From Acanthochromis polyacanthus (Eukaryota > Chordata > Actinopteri > Pomacentridae), in assembly GCF_021347895.1 (NCBI RefSeq), contig NC_067132.1:13384995-13448994 (forward strand): a DNA stretch of 64,000 nucleotides, written 5' to 3'. This document shows positions 1 through 14,400 of the stretch, in pieces; the first letter of the stretch is position 1; every line of letters begins with the position of its first letter. The translations under genes and the position numbers were made by a program. The notes beneath the pieces were generated by a model. The model ran no database searches and had not been told where the DNA came from. It saw only the letters and a program-made list of their open reading frames with translations.

Positions 1-93
1 ATGATTTCTGCCTCGATCTTTTTCATTTCAGCCGTCAGAAATGATGCAATGACTGAGCACTCTTGGTGGAGCACTGCGCTCTCTGGTGCTTTT
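1..93 (+). repeat. Dispersed repeat family D, fragment 1 (terminal part)
   Basis: The end segment (atgatttctgc... to gctctctggtgctttt) matches the ends of the copies at 4094-4503 and 18950-19404 and, inverted, 7889-8312. The family often carries CCACCAAGGAGGTGGAG at its other end. I cannot assign a class; no ORF is present. Confidence 0.6.
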
Positions 94-524
94 CTTGTTT
101 ATGTGCTGCTAAAAATACAAAAAGCAAAGAAGGAAACCACAAACTTTGTGTGCACAAATTGAGTATCTCATACAGACCCTTTGAAGAAATTCCTGGAACT
201 TTAGTGCTACATTTTTAAATTGCCTTTTAACTTCAATTTTCCGCATGTGTTTGGTCGTAAAGCTTCAGTAGAACAACGAGGAAGCATAAAGAAATGATAA
301 CATCCAGAATGAATAAATTTAGTCCATCTGAGGGTCCACATGCAGTCGTGTAAAGTTCATTTTAGTTCCTGCACAAAGGGAGGAAAAAACCTGACTCTGG
401 TGCACAAAGAAAAACAAAAATAACGATAACAATAGTTTTTGTATGTCTGTCTGGGACACAGCAGATGATGTGTGGATTTTACTGAAACAAACAAGTTGTG
501 TACTTCAAATGGTGGAATACTCAC

Positions 525-2406
525 GGGTGATGTACAGAGTGAGATAGACGCCTGCACTAGCAGCAGCCAGACAGAAACGCATGACGATGAAGATAGAAGG
601 GTACGGAGAGACGCACACCAGCACCCCAAACACCACCGACAGGGTCAGAGAGGTCAGCAGGGTCTTAGATCTGCCCAACCTGCAGGGAAACACACACAAG
701 ATTTAAAGATTCCTCAACAATATACACTACCGTTCAACAGTTTGGGCTCACACAGGCAGTTTCATGTTTTCCATCAAAACTCACACTTTTATCCATGTGC
801 TAACATAATTGCACAAGGGTTTTCTAATCATCAGTTAGCCTTTCAGCACAATTAGCCAACACAATGTAGCATTAGAACACAGGAGTGATGGTTGCTGGAA
901 ATGTTCCTCTGTACCTCTATGGAGATATTCCATTAAAAATCAGCTGTTTCCAGCTAGAATAGTCATTTACCACATTAACAATGTCTGGACTGTATTTCTG
1001 ATTAATTTATTGTTATCTTCATTGAAAAAAATGCTTTTCTTTCAAAAATAAGGACATTTCTAAGTGACCCCAAAGTACTGAACGGTAGTGCAAGTACCGC
1101 TAGAATCAAATAAACTTAAATTAAATTAAATTTAAATTATGTACAGTGGTAAAATATTAGCAATGTATTTCATTGTAAGTGCTGATAATGTACAAGCAAC
1201 AACCCACATGATTAATTATTAATACTGAGAGGAAGCAGTACAGAAAATAGGACAAACATCTAGATTTACACATTTTACATTTAACAGAGCCATCTTGTGA
1301 ATTATTTACATAATTAAAAAAAACATTAATGCTGTTGACATATTTCCAGTTTCATGCAAGTTACAAACACATTAGAGTTCAGCACAAAGAAACAGACAGT
1401 CTGAAGGCAGATTTTAAGGTGCCCTGTTCAAATAGATTATCAATATATCTTCAGGACAAAGATGGTTTGGCTGCTTTGGCTTTTTCTAAAGGAAACGCCA
1501 AAGCAGAACTGGTCACTAATGATCCTGAATCAATCAGACGATTAGCCAATTGTCAGCTGTGCAGCGGTGTCGCAGTTTTGTCTCCAATGTGCCGTTTAGC
1601 TCTGTTCCCTTTTCTTCTCTGCGTGTCCCCAGGAGGCCGCATTAATTCGGTAGTTTGAACAAACAGATGCCATGCTCAATTGGTCAGCAAATTAATGAAG
1701 GCTGTTAGCTGATTAAACTGGCATCATTTCCCTCGCAATCCCCTCAAAAGTACAGCTTCTTACAACACAGTGGACATGGATCACTTTCTGGGGTCCAAAA
1801 ACCTGCAGAATAAAGCTTCCAAATGTAAGAAAGGTTTCCGTTCTGCAGCGTTTTTGTCTATGGCATCACAGTGTGTGGTAAACTGGTTTGTGAAACTGCC
1901 TTGACTTTTTCTTTAGTAAGCCGCAGTAGTCCTGTCACACAATGATTTCTTACTGTGATAAAAATGCATTATGAAATGGCATTTGTGCTGCTTGATAATA
2001 AATCTCTTTTCCTTTCAGCTGGAGGCCACGAGCAGCTGTCCGATAGAGGAACCGCTGGCAGTAAATCTATAGCTAATTCAGCTTATTAACATCGATGCTA
2101 CTTTTGGCACTCTGTGTGCGTGTGAGCGTGTTGCACGAAAGACGGCGAGGTAGTGAAACTGCAGAGTAAGAAAAAGAGAGCGAGAGAATGAGGAACAAAG
2201 TGATTTAACAGCACAGATGTCTTCACACAGATGGACTGAGTTGTGTTAGAACATGGAAACCTGTGTGTGTCCGTGACAACAGAGCCACAAACAAACACTC
2301 CACGCTAACAGCAACTTATTAACAGAACTTCTTGAGTTTTGCCTTTTGTGTGTTTGAATGTTTAATCACTTTGGATATCTGCCAGTAAACACAAGGAAAC
2401 ACTGGT

Positions 2407-2493
<87 letters not shown>

Positions 2494-5400
2494 AGCATAC
2501 ATTACCTGTCGGCGGCGTAGCCTAAGCCGAGGCAGCCAGTCAGGACGCCCAGTATGAAACACACCTCCTCCACTGGGACCAGCCAGTACTGACCACACAC
2601 CAGGTCCCACTGCGACAGAAACAAGACGGAGAGGATCGTCACTTATCTGTACAATGATGCACATGTTTGAGACGTCAGGAAGTGGACAAAACACCCCAGA
2701 ATGACGACAAAATAGCAGATTATGGTAAACTGCAAGCTGGTTAAAGCTGGGAAAAATTTCAAAATTGTGATTCAAATGAATAAGTAAATTATTCTGTTTA
2801 TTAGTTCTTAAACAAATTCTATAAACAGCCTACTGCAAACACCTACCATGTGGCCACCGCTATCCGTGTGCACTATTAGCCATGTGTCCTCCCGTCTCCT
2901 GCTGCATTTGTTGTAATAATTCCTGAACCACTGCTGTGCTGCTTGTTTAGCAGGTAAACAGCACAAAAGAACTGTGCGATTCTTTTGCAGCCATCACTGG
3001 AATTTAGGAAATACTGCTACAAAATGTTTCAAAAAGACAGAATTAGACTCCGGCTGCACAGTGGTTTGATGGTTAGCGCTTTCTCCTCACAGCTAGAAGA
3101 TGTCTGGTTTGCATCCCGGCCTTCCCGTGATCTTTCTACATGGAATTTGCATGTTCTCCCTGTGCATGTCTGGGTTTTCTGCGGGTACTCCAGCTTCCTC
3201 CCACAGTCCAAAAACATGCTGAGGTTAACTGGTGACTCTAAATTGGCCATGGGTGTGAATGCGAGTGTGATTGTTTGTCTCTATGTGTAGCCCTTAATAG
3301 ACTGGTGACCTGTCCTGGTGTCCCATACCTTCACCCCAAGTCAGCTGGGATAGACTCCAGCCTCCCTGATGAAGATTAAGTGGTGCATAGATAATAGATG
3401 GATGGACGGATGACTGAACTTCACTACTGGTACAGCAAAGTAGCCAAAGTAACCAGGAAACCATTTACTACAGATCAGCATTGCATCAGTTACTCTGCAT
3501 CTGTGTACCTTCAGGATGCAGGAGGATGTCATAGTAACGTTACATAAACAGGGACTCTTTAATTCTCTTCTGTGGCAGCAACACACTGACTTTCAATAGC
3601 TGTTACACTTATCAAGGCATGCTGTGGCTATGACTAAAGAACTTTGTTTCCGTCATAGCAACAGTTTTGTGTGACGTTAGCAACATGCTGCTCTCACACA
3701 TCAGGAGAAATTCAGCAAACCCACTGGTCTGCATCAATACCTTCATTTAAGGAGATGTGGCTGCTCTAAGCTCACAAGTTTAAAAAACTAAATTATTAAT
3801 CATTAATAAATGATTATTAAATATTTATATTTAAACCTGGATCATGTGAAGCAGCATAAAGTGCAATAAAGGACATAATGAGAGCAAATGAGGTAGTAAA
3901 CGGGTAAACAGGTCAGTCACACAGGACAGCAGGGCTGAAATTCTGGAAAATGTCAAATGCTAATGTGACTTTCAGCTTGGATGTTTCTGTGGGCTTGACG
4001 TACTTAAACATGTCTGTGCTGGCCAGGTGTGAGAGAGGGGGGCTGCAGGAGAAAAGGTGTATTTTCAAATTCTGGTGTTTTGGGGTCATTTTTACTCCAC
4101 CAAGGAGGTGGAGGCTCAGTGGAGTAATGTGACGATCAGCGTTTGTCTGTCTGTTAGCAACATTATTCAGAAATGGTCCAACGGATCTGGATGAAATTTT
4201 CAGGAAAGGTCATAAATGACACAAGGACCAAGTGATTAGATTTTGGCAGTGATGCAGCTTATAGTCTGGATCCACGGATTTGTTAAAGAGTTCTGGATCG
4301 TTGTGAGATAGCGGCACAGCATCACTGTAACCATGACAACAAGTGAACACTGTGTCAGTAGCATTTTGTTTGTGGGTACATCTACATTAAATGGCCACAT
4401 TCTAAGTTGCCATGATTTCTGCGGCACATTTTGGTGAAGATTTCTGCTAGAAATGATACAACTGAGCAGCCTTGGTGAAGTACTGCGCTCTGAGTGCTTT
4501 TCTCGTTTTTCTTTCCGAGTTTTCCAGCATTCTGCTTACCCCAGCTTTAACCATCAGTAAACCCTGGCTTATTTCACATCCCATCTGCTTGATTTAAACC
4601 AAAATTTACAACATCCATGAGTGTTCACATGTGATTAAGTAAGCACGACTTAGGAATGAAGGATTGTGCTTTTGGCAAATTACATAAACTGATTCATTAC
4701 CAAGACTCAAGATGATGGAGTCAAAGAAGTCCAAGAATAAGGTTGCCAAGGACGTACTGAAATTTTATTTCTCTGAGAAGATTAGTTTCTGGCCCTTCGT
4801 GTGTCCAATATCACTTGTGCTTTCACTGTTTTGTGTCCAGTCCACTTGTGCCCATTGATAAGTAATTATGTGAACACTCCCAGATGGACTACAAAAGCAG
4901 AGCAGCGCAGGAGAAAGCCTTCACGGCCCATTAGTCCCATAACGCAAACACAGGAAGACATAACCACATAACTTTACTTATGTGTGGCCAAGATAGGTGG
5001 AAGACGGCGGGTGCATTACTGTAATTATTAATTAGTATTAGTGCCAGCAACAATATCAGTGAAATGCTGCAACGATATTATTACACAACTAAAGGACCGT
5101 CTGGTTATAAGCATTTACTTAAAGCCTTACAACGCAAATATCTGTGCGATGCATAAAGAAGTGCAGCCACGTGGAAAAAAGACAGATATCTGCCCTCAGA
5201 TCTGAGTTTTAATCACATTAAGCCGATCCACTGATTAGCATTTACAGCTGAGCTCTGCTAATGTTGCTGTCTGCTGGTCTCTGAAAGCAAAATGGTTTTA
5301 ATGATCTAGACGGAGAGAGAGCAGAGGGCCGGCAATATAAAAAAAAGGTCTTGCATAATTGGAGCCCATGCACAGAAACATAAAAGCCTGTCACATAATA

Positions 5401-8400
5401 TCAGCTGCCTTATTGCTGAGGCTCAGAGCCACAACAGTGCACACTAACCGGCCAAAGGGCAGCACAGCTACCCATAGTGCTCGTATGAGTGGAATGTTTT
5501 GGATGACAGGAGATAGGAGGGAATGTACACTAACGAGTTGTGAAACCTCCTCGACTGGTTTGGCTGCAGCCGCTCAGACACAATCAGGTTCGTTTGCTTC
5601 AGAAGGGACTAAAACCTGCAACCAGTTCCTCACAGACAGAACCATACATTTCTGAACTGAATTATAGAAGAGGCTGTGAGAGGATCTTCAATTCATTAAT
5701 TTACATCTAATGAGGTTTTAGGTCAAATGTTTTTCCTGCCTCAAAGCAAATACAACAACTTGTAACAGACAATGTGATAAACTCTTCTGTCAGTGGATAT
5801 TTTAACCCGCCTGTATGCTCTGTTCATTAGCTCTGAGATCCACAGCACAGAGATGTTAAGAGGAGTTTGCCTGTGGTGAAAGGACACAGCATTTATTGAA
5901 GTGAAGCTGATCAGAGGCCTTCTGCTTCCTGCTCACCAGACTGCCAGCTCAGCAAAGCCAAGCAGCACTGGAGGAGCACATCGACACGGCAGCAAAACAC
6001 CCGATCTCAGCTAAATCGGACCTAAAAGCTGAAATATGTCGGTCAGTGTGAAGACTGAGAAGAACACTTTTACTACACAGATGCACTTCCAAGCATGCTC
6101 CTGCTACAATGCAAAAACTCAAAATGTTACCAAGTCTATTTGTCTTATTTTTAGTCAAAATGTCTCATCCCACTTGATTTAAGATAAATTCACTTAACAA
6201 GTGACATTTCAGGACTTTTTAAGAAAACACATCTTAAATATCTTGTTAAGTCAAATAATCTTCAAATTATCTTGTTTTGAGTTGTATTTTACAAGAAAAT
6301 TCTAAATCAGTTTAATACATCTTAAATTAGGAGATTACATGAAAGCAAAAATCTATTTTTGAGTGAAAAACTGCCATTTTTTTTAGCACGTCTGGTTTAT
6401 TTTAACGCTTGTGTCGTCCTGCGGGTCAAAATTGACCCGTTTTAAAGTTTGAAAATGTGGAAATAAAATATATTTTCACAGTGAAACTTCTGATGTCCAC
6501 ATTTTCAACATTTTTGGGAAATCTCTAAACATTTTTTGGTGGAAAAAGAAATGTCAAAAATGTTTCTTAAGAACATTCACACAAAAAAATCAACCAAAAT
6601 CCAGCAAAAATCGCTGGATTTTGGTTGATTTTTTTTGTGAATGCTCTTAAAGAAAAGATTATAAGTTTTAGTGATATACATTTAATCATTTAAATATTTT
6701 TAGGATTTTTTTGAAGATTTTTACTCATTTTTTGAAAATATTTACAAGAATTTTCTTGCCAAATTTCTGTGATTTTTTTTAAATAAAACTTTTAAGGAAT
6801 TATTAGAATTTTCCTCCTGAAAGTTTTGCAAACTTTCAGAAGTTTGGGGAATTGTTTTGCTGATTTTTTGGATTTTTCTCAGACAGGGAAACTATATTTT
6901 TTGGTGCCGTAAAGAAGACAGCAGGAGGGCTAATCTATCTCAAATTAGGAGGTTACATGAAAGAGAACATCTATTTTTGAGTGAACTTTTTCTTTGTTTG
7001 TTTTTTTAGCATATCTGGCTTATTTTAAGACACCTAAGTTTGACAGTCCTGGTAAAATATAGCTGAAAATAAGTTTTTCCAGCTAATTTTAAGATCTTAA
7101 GACTCTAAATATCAGATCTTATTTCAAGAAATCTGGCCAAGCCATTTTTCACTTGTTCTACTGGCAGATTTTTTCACTTATTTCAAGATAAAAGTTCCTT
7201 GAAATAAGTTTTTTTTTTCTTGTTTTGAGAGGGGCATTTTTTCCAGTGTAAATTCTTTGCATGGCAGCATTTACGTGCGCATGTTCAGCTCGCTGCAGCA
7301 GTGTGGGTGGATTACAAGCAACCTGGCCTAATACCACGGACTGGAGGGCTGGGTGTGGTTCTCACATCCTTAGACAGAAATAAAACAAGACATGCAGACC
7401 AAAGAGAGAACAGCTTGTAATAAACCTGAGCAGCTGTCTGGACTCTGTTAAAGACACTAACAAGACCGGTCCAGCGGTGTGAGAGTGAAACGCTGCTCAA
7501 AAGGAAATGCATGTTTTTGCCATGACCATGCAAAGTCAAAACGTCAAGCAGCGTGCACATGAATGCAGCATTTCTTTGCTGTCATGCTGGTGTCCTGATC
7601 TCAAAAAAGATTATCCAAAACAAGCAGAGAACACTGACTGGTTGTTTTCTAGCGTGTGAGCGATAAATTATATTTGCATCAATACGCATAATAAACTCAT
7701 TGCCAAAGACTGCCTAAAATGCAATGAATAAACGAAATAATTTAATTTACACACACTTTTCAGAGAGAAGAGTGAGAAAAGAAATGTTTTTGTTGAGTTT
7801 AGAATAAAATACACTTGGATTTCTTAGAGGTATAATGTCTTATTTACGTTTTGTTTACCGAGTTGGGTGGTTACTTCTTTGAAACAAGAAAAGCACTCAG
7901 AGCACAGTACTCCACCAAGGCTGCTCAATTGTTCATTTCCGGCTGAAATCTTGGAAAAAAATGGTGGCAGAAATCGCGGCACTATAGAATGTGTCCATTT
8001 AATATAGATGTAACCACACACAAAATGACCTTGAGCTGAGCGCAGGCGTGTGTTATGCATGTGTACGTTATGCACAGCGGGCGGCAGAAATTGATGGGAC
8101 TCAAACAGCCCCACAATTTAATCAACTGTTCCTTCTATCATTTCCGACAGATTCCTAATAAGTCTGCAGTGGAGGATTTGTAGTAGGATCACAATCATGT
8201 AACTGTCAGCAGACAGCTGATGTAGTGTTCACTTGTTGTCATGGTTACAGTGACGCCGTGCCGCTATCCCACAATGATACAGAAATGTTTAACAAATCCA
8301 TGGATCCAGATTTTAACAAGTGACATTTCAGCAAGGTGGTGGGACTCGTTTTAAGACAATGCATCTTAAGTATCTTGTTAAGTCAAATAATCTTGAAATG

Positions 8401-11400
8401 ATCTTGTTTTGAGTTGAATTTTACAAGAAAACTCAAAATAATACATCTCAAATTAGGAAGTTACATGAAAGCAAATCAACTTTGGAGTGAAAAACTGCTT
8501 TTTTTTTAACATGTCTGATTTGTTTTAAGACACTTAAAGCTGCTGTTTGAATCGCAGCGTCTCCCAAAACGCTGGTGGTCCCACCCTCCCTCCCTCTGAT
8601 TTCGCCCCTTTATTTGTGCACGCGCGCAGTACAAGAGAGAAATGCCCGGAGTGCTGCAGCATCTCGCCTGTTTTGCTGTTTTCCACTCTTCTACATTTAG
8701 TACATTTAGTAAATAATAAAGGAATTATGTTAGAATTCTGTATTGAGTCTAACTTGTCCTAATACCAAAATAACATGAATCTGCTAGGACGAACAAGTAA
8801 AGTTTCAATATGTGATTACACTCGTGTATCCCTCTCGATGACGTTGTTTATCAAACTTAGTGCATTTACGCGTGTATATGTGTTACATTGTTTATTTATT
8901 TCTATCTAGAGTTCAGAATTGCATGACTCCTCTGACGAAGAGTATGTCCCAGACGCCCCAACATCTTCCTCCAGAGGTCGGGCATCTAAACGAAGCCGTC
9001 AGCCGGGCTATGGAGGCTGTGGTCGGGGAGCGACGCGAGCACCCCGAGCCAAAAAACGTCCTGCAGTCTCTTGGCCTGACAAGCCGTGGGATTGGTAACT
9101 TTTCTGGAAGTTGCTGAGCCCTGATGCTCTCTCCTCCACAAGCAAAACGAATGTGCGCGCGGTTGCGTAGTGCGTAGCTCGCCCACCTCTGCATGGGCTT
9201 GCTTGCTGTGCGCGTAACCATTGATTGACAGCATGACAAAGCTGAAGCTCGAACTTGATTGGTCGGCAGCAACCGGCGCTTTTTGGAATAACATGGGGGT
9301 CTATGAGAGGAAGGCGGAGCTCAGGAATAAATTTTCATATCGCGTTATACTAACTTTATATTATAGTATCGAACTAGACTAACACATTTAAGCTTTGTTA
9401 AAAATTATACATAAATTGAAAACAAAGGGAAACTCTGGACAGCAGCTTTAAGCTTAACAATCCTGGTAAAATACAGCTTAAAATATGTTTTCCCAGCTAA
9501 TTTTAAGATCTCAGTATTCTACATATCATATCTTATTTCAAGAAATCGTACCAACCCATTTTTCACTTGTTCTATTGGCAGATTTTGTCACTTATTTCAA
9601 GGTAAAAGGTCCTGAAAATAAGTTCTCTTTTCTTGTTGTGAGAAGGGCATTTTTTCCAGTGTACAAATTTACAAATCAGGCCTAAATCTGGAATTTCAGA
9701 GACAAACCAAAGCTCCATCAGCAACCTTAATCGATTTTTTTATTTAGAGGAAGAGAAATTACCTGAAGCTATTGATACTGGGCTATTTTTCAAATCTGCC
9801 AATACTGCTGATGTTTTTAGGAGACAAAAGGCTATTTAAAGGAAAGGTAATATCATATTCACCAAAGGTTTCCGCTCTCTCTCTGCAGCTGATCTCCGTC
9901 CAGCCTGAATGCCGTTTAAACAGAAATTGATAAAGGCGAGAAACAAGCTGAAGTTAAAAGGTTGGAGTTGTGCCCTTCAGGTTCAAATCCTCACAGCACT
10001 GAAGCAAACGACACATGTAATTCACTTCATGCTTGTAAATAGCCACGAGGCAGACTTTAAAAAGAAACCATCCCTGTGTTTGTGCACGTTTTATCCCATT
10101 AAGTTTAAATTGCTTTTAATAATATTCCAAGGCTCAACTTTCAGGGTTCATTCTGTGCCGTATTTCCATTTACTTCAACACGATTATTTGTCTCTCTATC
10201 TCAGAGGTAACATGGGTGTAACCAGGGATTGTTCTCTTTCAGCAATCTCTGACATTTCAGGCATGCTCCTCTGACAGCCTTTTCAGGTCGACACAGTGAC
10301 GTAAGTAAAGCACACATTAGTGAATGACTCACTGAGCGTTATCCAAGCTGCCTTCACAACCATCAGGTCAATTCAAATCACAAGTTTGTGTCAAGGTACT
10401 CCTCCTCTCACGGCTGAATGGAAGTCTAATGAATAACTCAAAAGAATACTGCAGGACCGAGTGGACAAAGGTAAGTATCAACGTGCAGTACAAGGAGAGA
10501 TATTTACATGAACCACAACTGGACTGCTAGCCTAGCCGCGCTAGACCCATGTTTCTGAAGGCACAAGGGTCTAGGGCCGCTCGACAGGGACGGAGGCAGG
10601 CTAAAAGGTTGTCTATCAAATCACTCTGCAGCAATTGGGTAGGTATACAACCAATCAGCGCAACGAATAGGCTGACGTGGTTCCTAGAGTGCCGGCGGAT
10701 TGTGGCTAAGTCCCATTAGCTTCCCAACCAGCAGAGCCAACTGGTATATTAAGGATTTGCCATATCCCGTCGGCATAAGTCCAAATACGTCTTTCTTCTC
10801 AATGAAACACTTCAGTGCCGTCCTTTGTTTATCTTTCAAGTTGAATTTTAACTTCAAATCTTTAAGGGCTGTGGCCAAAGCCGAGTCGAAAGATAACTGT
10901 TTATTGTGCGCCGGTTGTTTCTGTCAGAATCGTCACGCCTCTGTCGTCACTTAGTTACGCCCGCCTTCTGACTCTACACTTCATGGTGATTGGTCCGGCC
11001 AGTTTTAGGAGAATCCAGCCTCGAGCCTTATGGAGGGTAACTAGACCCACCCTGGCAGAGAATTAAATTCGTTGCCATGGGTTGTCTAGCGCGGCTAGGC
11101 TACTGGACTGCTGCTTTTGCCACATAATACTCAAGATCCGGAAACAGATTTTGACCTCTGACAATTCAAACGAGTCTCTGGTAACCTTGAAATCTCCCTC
11201 CAACACTTTAGTGACGTAGATTAATCCCACATTTCTGAAAGGGTCAGCGTGTGCTATCCTTCTCGCCATCCCAATCCTCCTCACAGCCGCAGCTGAATGA
11301 AGGTCTGACAGTGTTCTGACGTCTTAACAAAGGTGAAAATGCATTTCTATTAGAGCTGGGAATTGAATTAACTCTGTGAGCTCCAAAAACTCACCATTGT

Positions 11401-14400
11401 GTGTTTGAAAGAAGGAAAAGAATCACCAGTGACACCATTTATCACTGCTAGAAACTGCAACTAAAGAAAGAATCCCTGAGGTTTTAACTTTAATAGTTCT
11501 TGACTGGCTCATCTCTGGCACGTATTCCATCAAGAAATGTAACCAAAACTAAGCTTAAAATTGTAAATTGTTAAAAAAAAAAAAAAAGTACTCTACGTGT
11601 GTCATTTAAAAGTTGCCAGGAACAAACCGAGATTTTGTCAAAAACAAATAATTCTGTGCTCTTCACCGAAACCAGGAAGTCATGAGAGACTCTACTGCTA
11701 CCAACCGTCACACAACAAAAATTCAGGGACTTTTTAGCTGCTTTGCAAACAGGAAGCAAACATGGAAGTAAATTAAAAATAAGTAGTGAAACAGGTACAG
11801 CAGGGGTGTCAAACATGTGGCCCGCGGGATGAATTTGTAAAGTGGAAAAACTACAGAGAAGACTTAAAGACATTACACATTTGTAAAACTGTAAATTTAA
11901 AATAACTTCTCAACCATGACAAGTTGTTATGATCATAAAGTGAAATACTAGATTGTTCATTGTTCTTTTGCTGTTTTGTGTATCATTTTTGTAATATTTT
12001 GCCCTGTTATTGTTGTTTTTTGTCTTTTTTGTTGCTTTGTTTCTCGTTTTTCTCAGTTTGTGTTTCCTTTATGTCTCACTTGTGTTTTTTGTCTTATTTT
12101 TGTCATTTTATGTTTTGCTTTATTCGTTGTTTTGTGTATCATTTGTGTCGTTTTGTGCTTTCTTGTCTCGCTTGTGCTGTCTGCTTTTTTGTTGTTTTGA
12201 TTCTCACTTTCGTCATTTTTGGTCTCATTTTTGTCGTTTCTCCATTGTTTTCTTGCACTGTAACTTTTTTTGTCAAATTCTTGTCTCTTGTCTCTTTTTT
12301 TATTTTTGTTTTCGAGTCATTTGTCTTGTTTTTTGTCAGTGTATGTCTCGTTTTTGTCAGTTTGTGTCTCATTTTCGTAATATTTTGTCTTGTTTTGGTT
12401 GTCTTTTTTTTGTCAGACTTTTGTCGTTTTGTTCATAAAGTAAAATACTATATTGTTCAGTACCTGACACTAAATGTTTTGCGCCTTTGTAGAAACACTG
12501 ATCTGCAAGTTGTAATATGTAAATGAAACTGAATATATTTTTCTTAAGAAATTTCAGGTTGTTCATCACGTTTTATAAAAAATTCCTTGCATGTGAACAT
12601 TTTCAGAATGTACTTTTTTTGCACTAAAACAAAGGAAAAATGTGGAGTTGTGCTTATTTATAGGATATCAAGCTGAGATTTTACTGGTCCGACCCACTTG
12701 AGATGAAATTGGGCTGAATGTGGCCTTTGAACTAAAATAAGTTTGACAGCCCTGAGCTACAGCATGCAGAACCAGCATTTTTTCTATTTGTATACGTGCT
12801 GATTCCAGTTTGTGAATGAACAATCAAAAAAAACTAACTTTCCTGTTCTTCTTTTATGATTAAAGGTCACTGTGTCATACTGCACAGAGACGTCTTTCTT
12901 TTCTCTTTACTTCTAGCCACGGCTGTGCTGTTTCCTTGGAGTTACATGACTTTATACTGCTGGAAAAAATGAGCCCACAGTGAGTAAAAATGACACAGGA
13001 GCAAATAAAGAAAACACCCAGGAACTGCTTGGGTTCAGAGGGTTCAGTGAGGATTTTCTTGGCTCATAATTAGCATTTCAAGGGGGGACCACACTCCACA
13101 ATAAGCGTGATCGGTCCACATACAATAAAGGCGATGTGTCTGTGCCTGAGTTTCTGGTCTTTTCTGACCATTTAAGGAACAATAATGTATATTTTGCTTG
13201 AGTAAATGAAGCCTCAAAGGCTAAAACTGGCTAGAACAAGTGTATTTGCCGTGGTACTGGCTGACACTGCTTTGGGAAGTTGCCAAAAAAAATTCTCTAT
13301 GCAGGAAAATCTCTAAATTAAATGGCAGTAAAGTACAAGCAACTATCAGACAAGTGATACAAACACTGAACGAAGCAGATCCAGGGAGCGAGTGGATGAG
13401 CATACGAGACATTACAAATAAACAGCCCTACGAAAATGTTTTTTTATGTGCAGTTCTGTGGTTCAGCTTTATGGTGTATGGAAAAATCAGCAGACTGGGA
13501 TTAACCTCAGTCAGTCATTGGACCTGTACACATAAATACTACCCACACCAAACAGGACGTCTGCGTAGGAAAATGTTATCAGGAAACTCCCTGATCTGAA
13601 GCTGGAGCCAGAGAGTTTTCACAACAACTCCTGTCCCAACACAAGCACAACTTCACCTGTAAGTATATAAATACAGGATACTAAATGTTATCATGGTTTA
13701 GCTGTCAGCAAGAGCCAAGTCTCTCCAGGAAGGTTCACATCATGTAGAGAATGAAAGAAAACCTGGTGGAGTTTAATTAATCTGATCTTATTTATGGTTA
13801 TGCTTTGTAACCAAAAATAATAAAACATAAAAGCACACTTGAAGTTAATGGAATGAAAAATGGAAAAAATAAACACTGGTTTGGTCATTTAAAGCTTCAG
13901 AGGAGCCGCCCAGGAGACCATTTGTCCAACTAGTGACAGCAAATATGTGCAGCTGAATCAGAGTTTCACAGGGCATTGCAAAAAGTGAGGCTGCATGCTC
14001 AGCAGGACCTCGCTGCGGATAAATGCAGGATAAAAAAGAAACAAAGTTTTCAGCATTTTAAGACCCTTAATCCATACATAAACAAAAAGTTGGGCTTCCC
14101 ACACAGAGCTGAAACACTCAACTAGGCCAGGACACCGGAAAACATGCCCCTCTCCAAACAAGGGGAAAAAACTCATTTCAAAGAACTTTTACCTTGAAAT
14201 AAGTGAAAAAAAAATCAGCCAATAGAACGAGTGAAAATGTCTTGGTAAGATTTCTTGAAATAAGATGTGATGTGAAGAATACTGAGATCTCAAAATTAGC
14301 TGGGGAAACTTATTTTAAGCTTTATTTTACCAGGATTGTCAAGCTTAGGTGTCTTAACCCTCCTGTAATATTGTTTCCTTGTCTGGAAAAAAATCCAAAA

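Noticed and set aside
3045..3120. A true tRNA gene
   Set aside because: Box-like motifs occur, but no cloverleaf can be formed and the sequence matches a dispersed fish repeat.
11960..12526. 188-codon Phe/Cys-rich frame
   Set aside because: Runs through the degenerate TTTTTGTC minisatellite of a hAT-type element; composition only.
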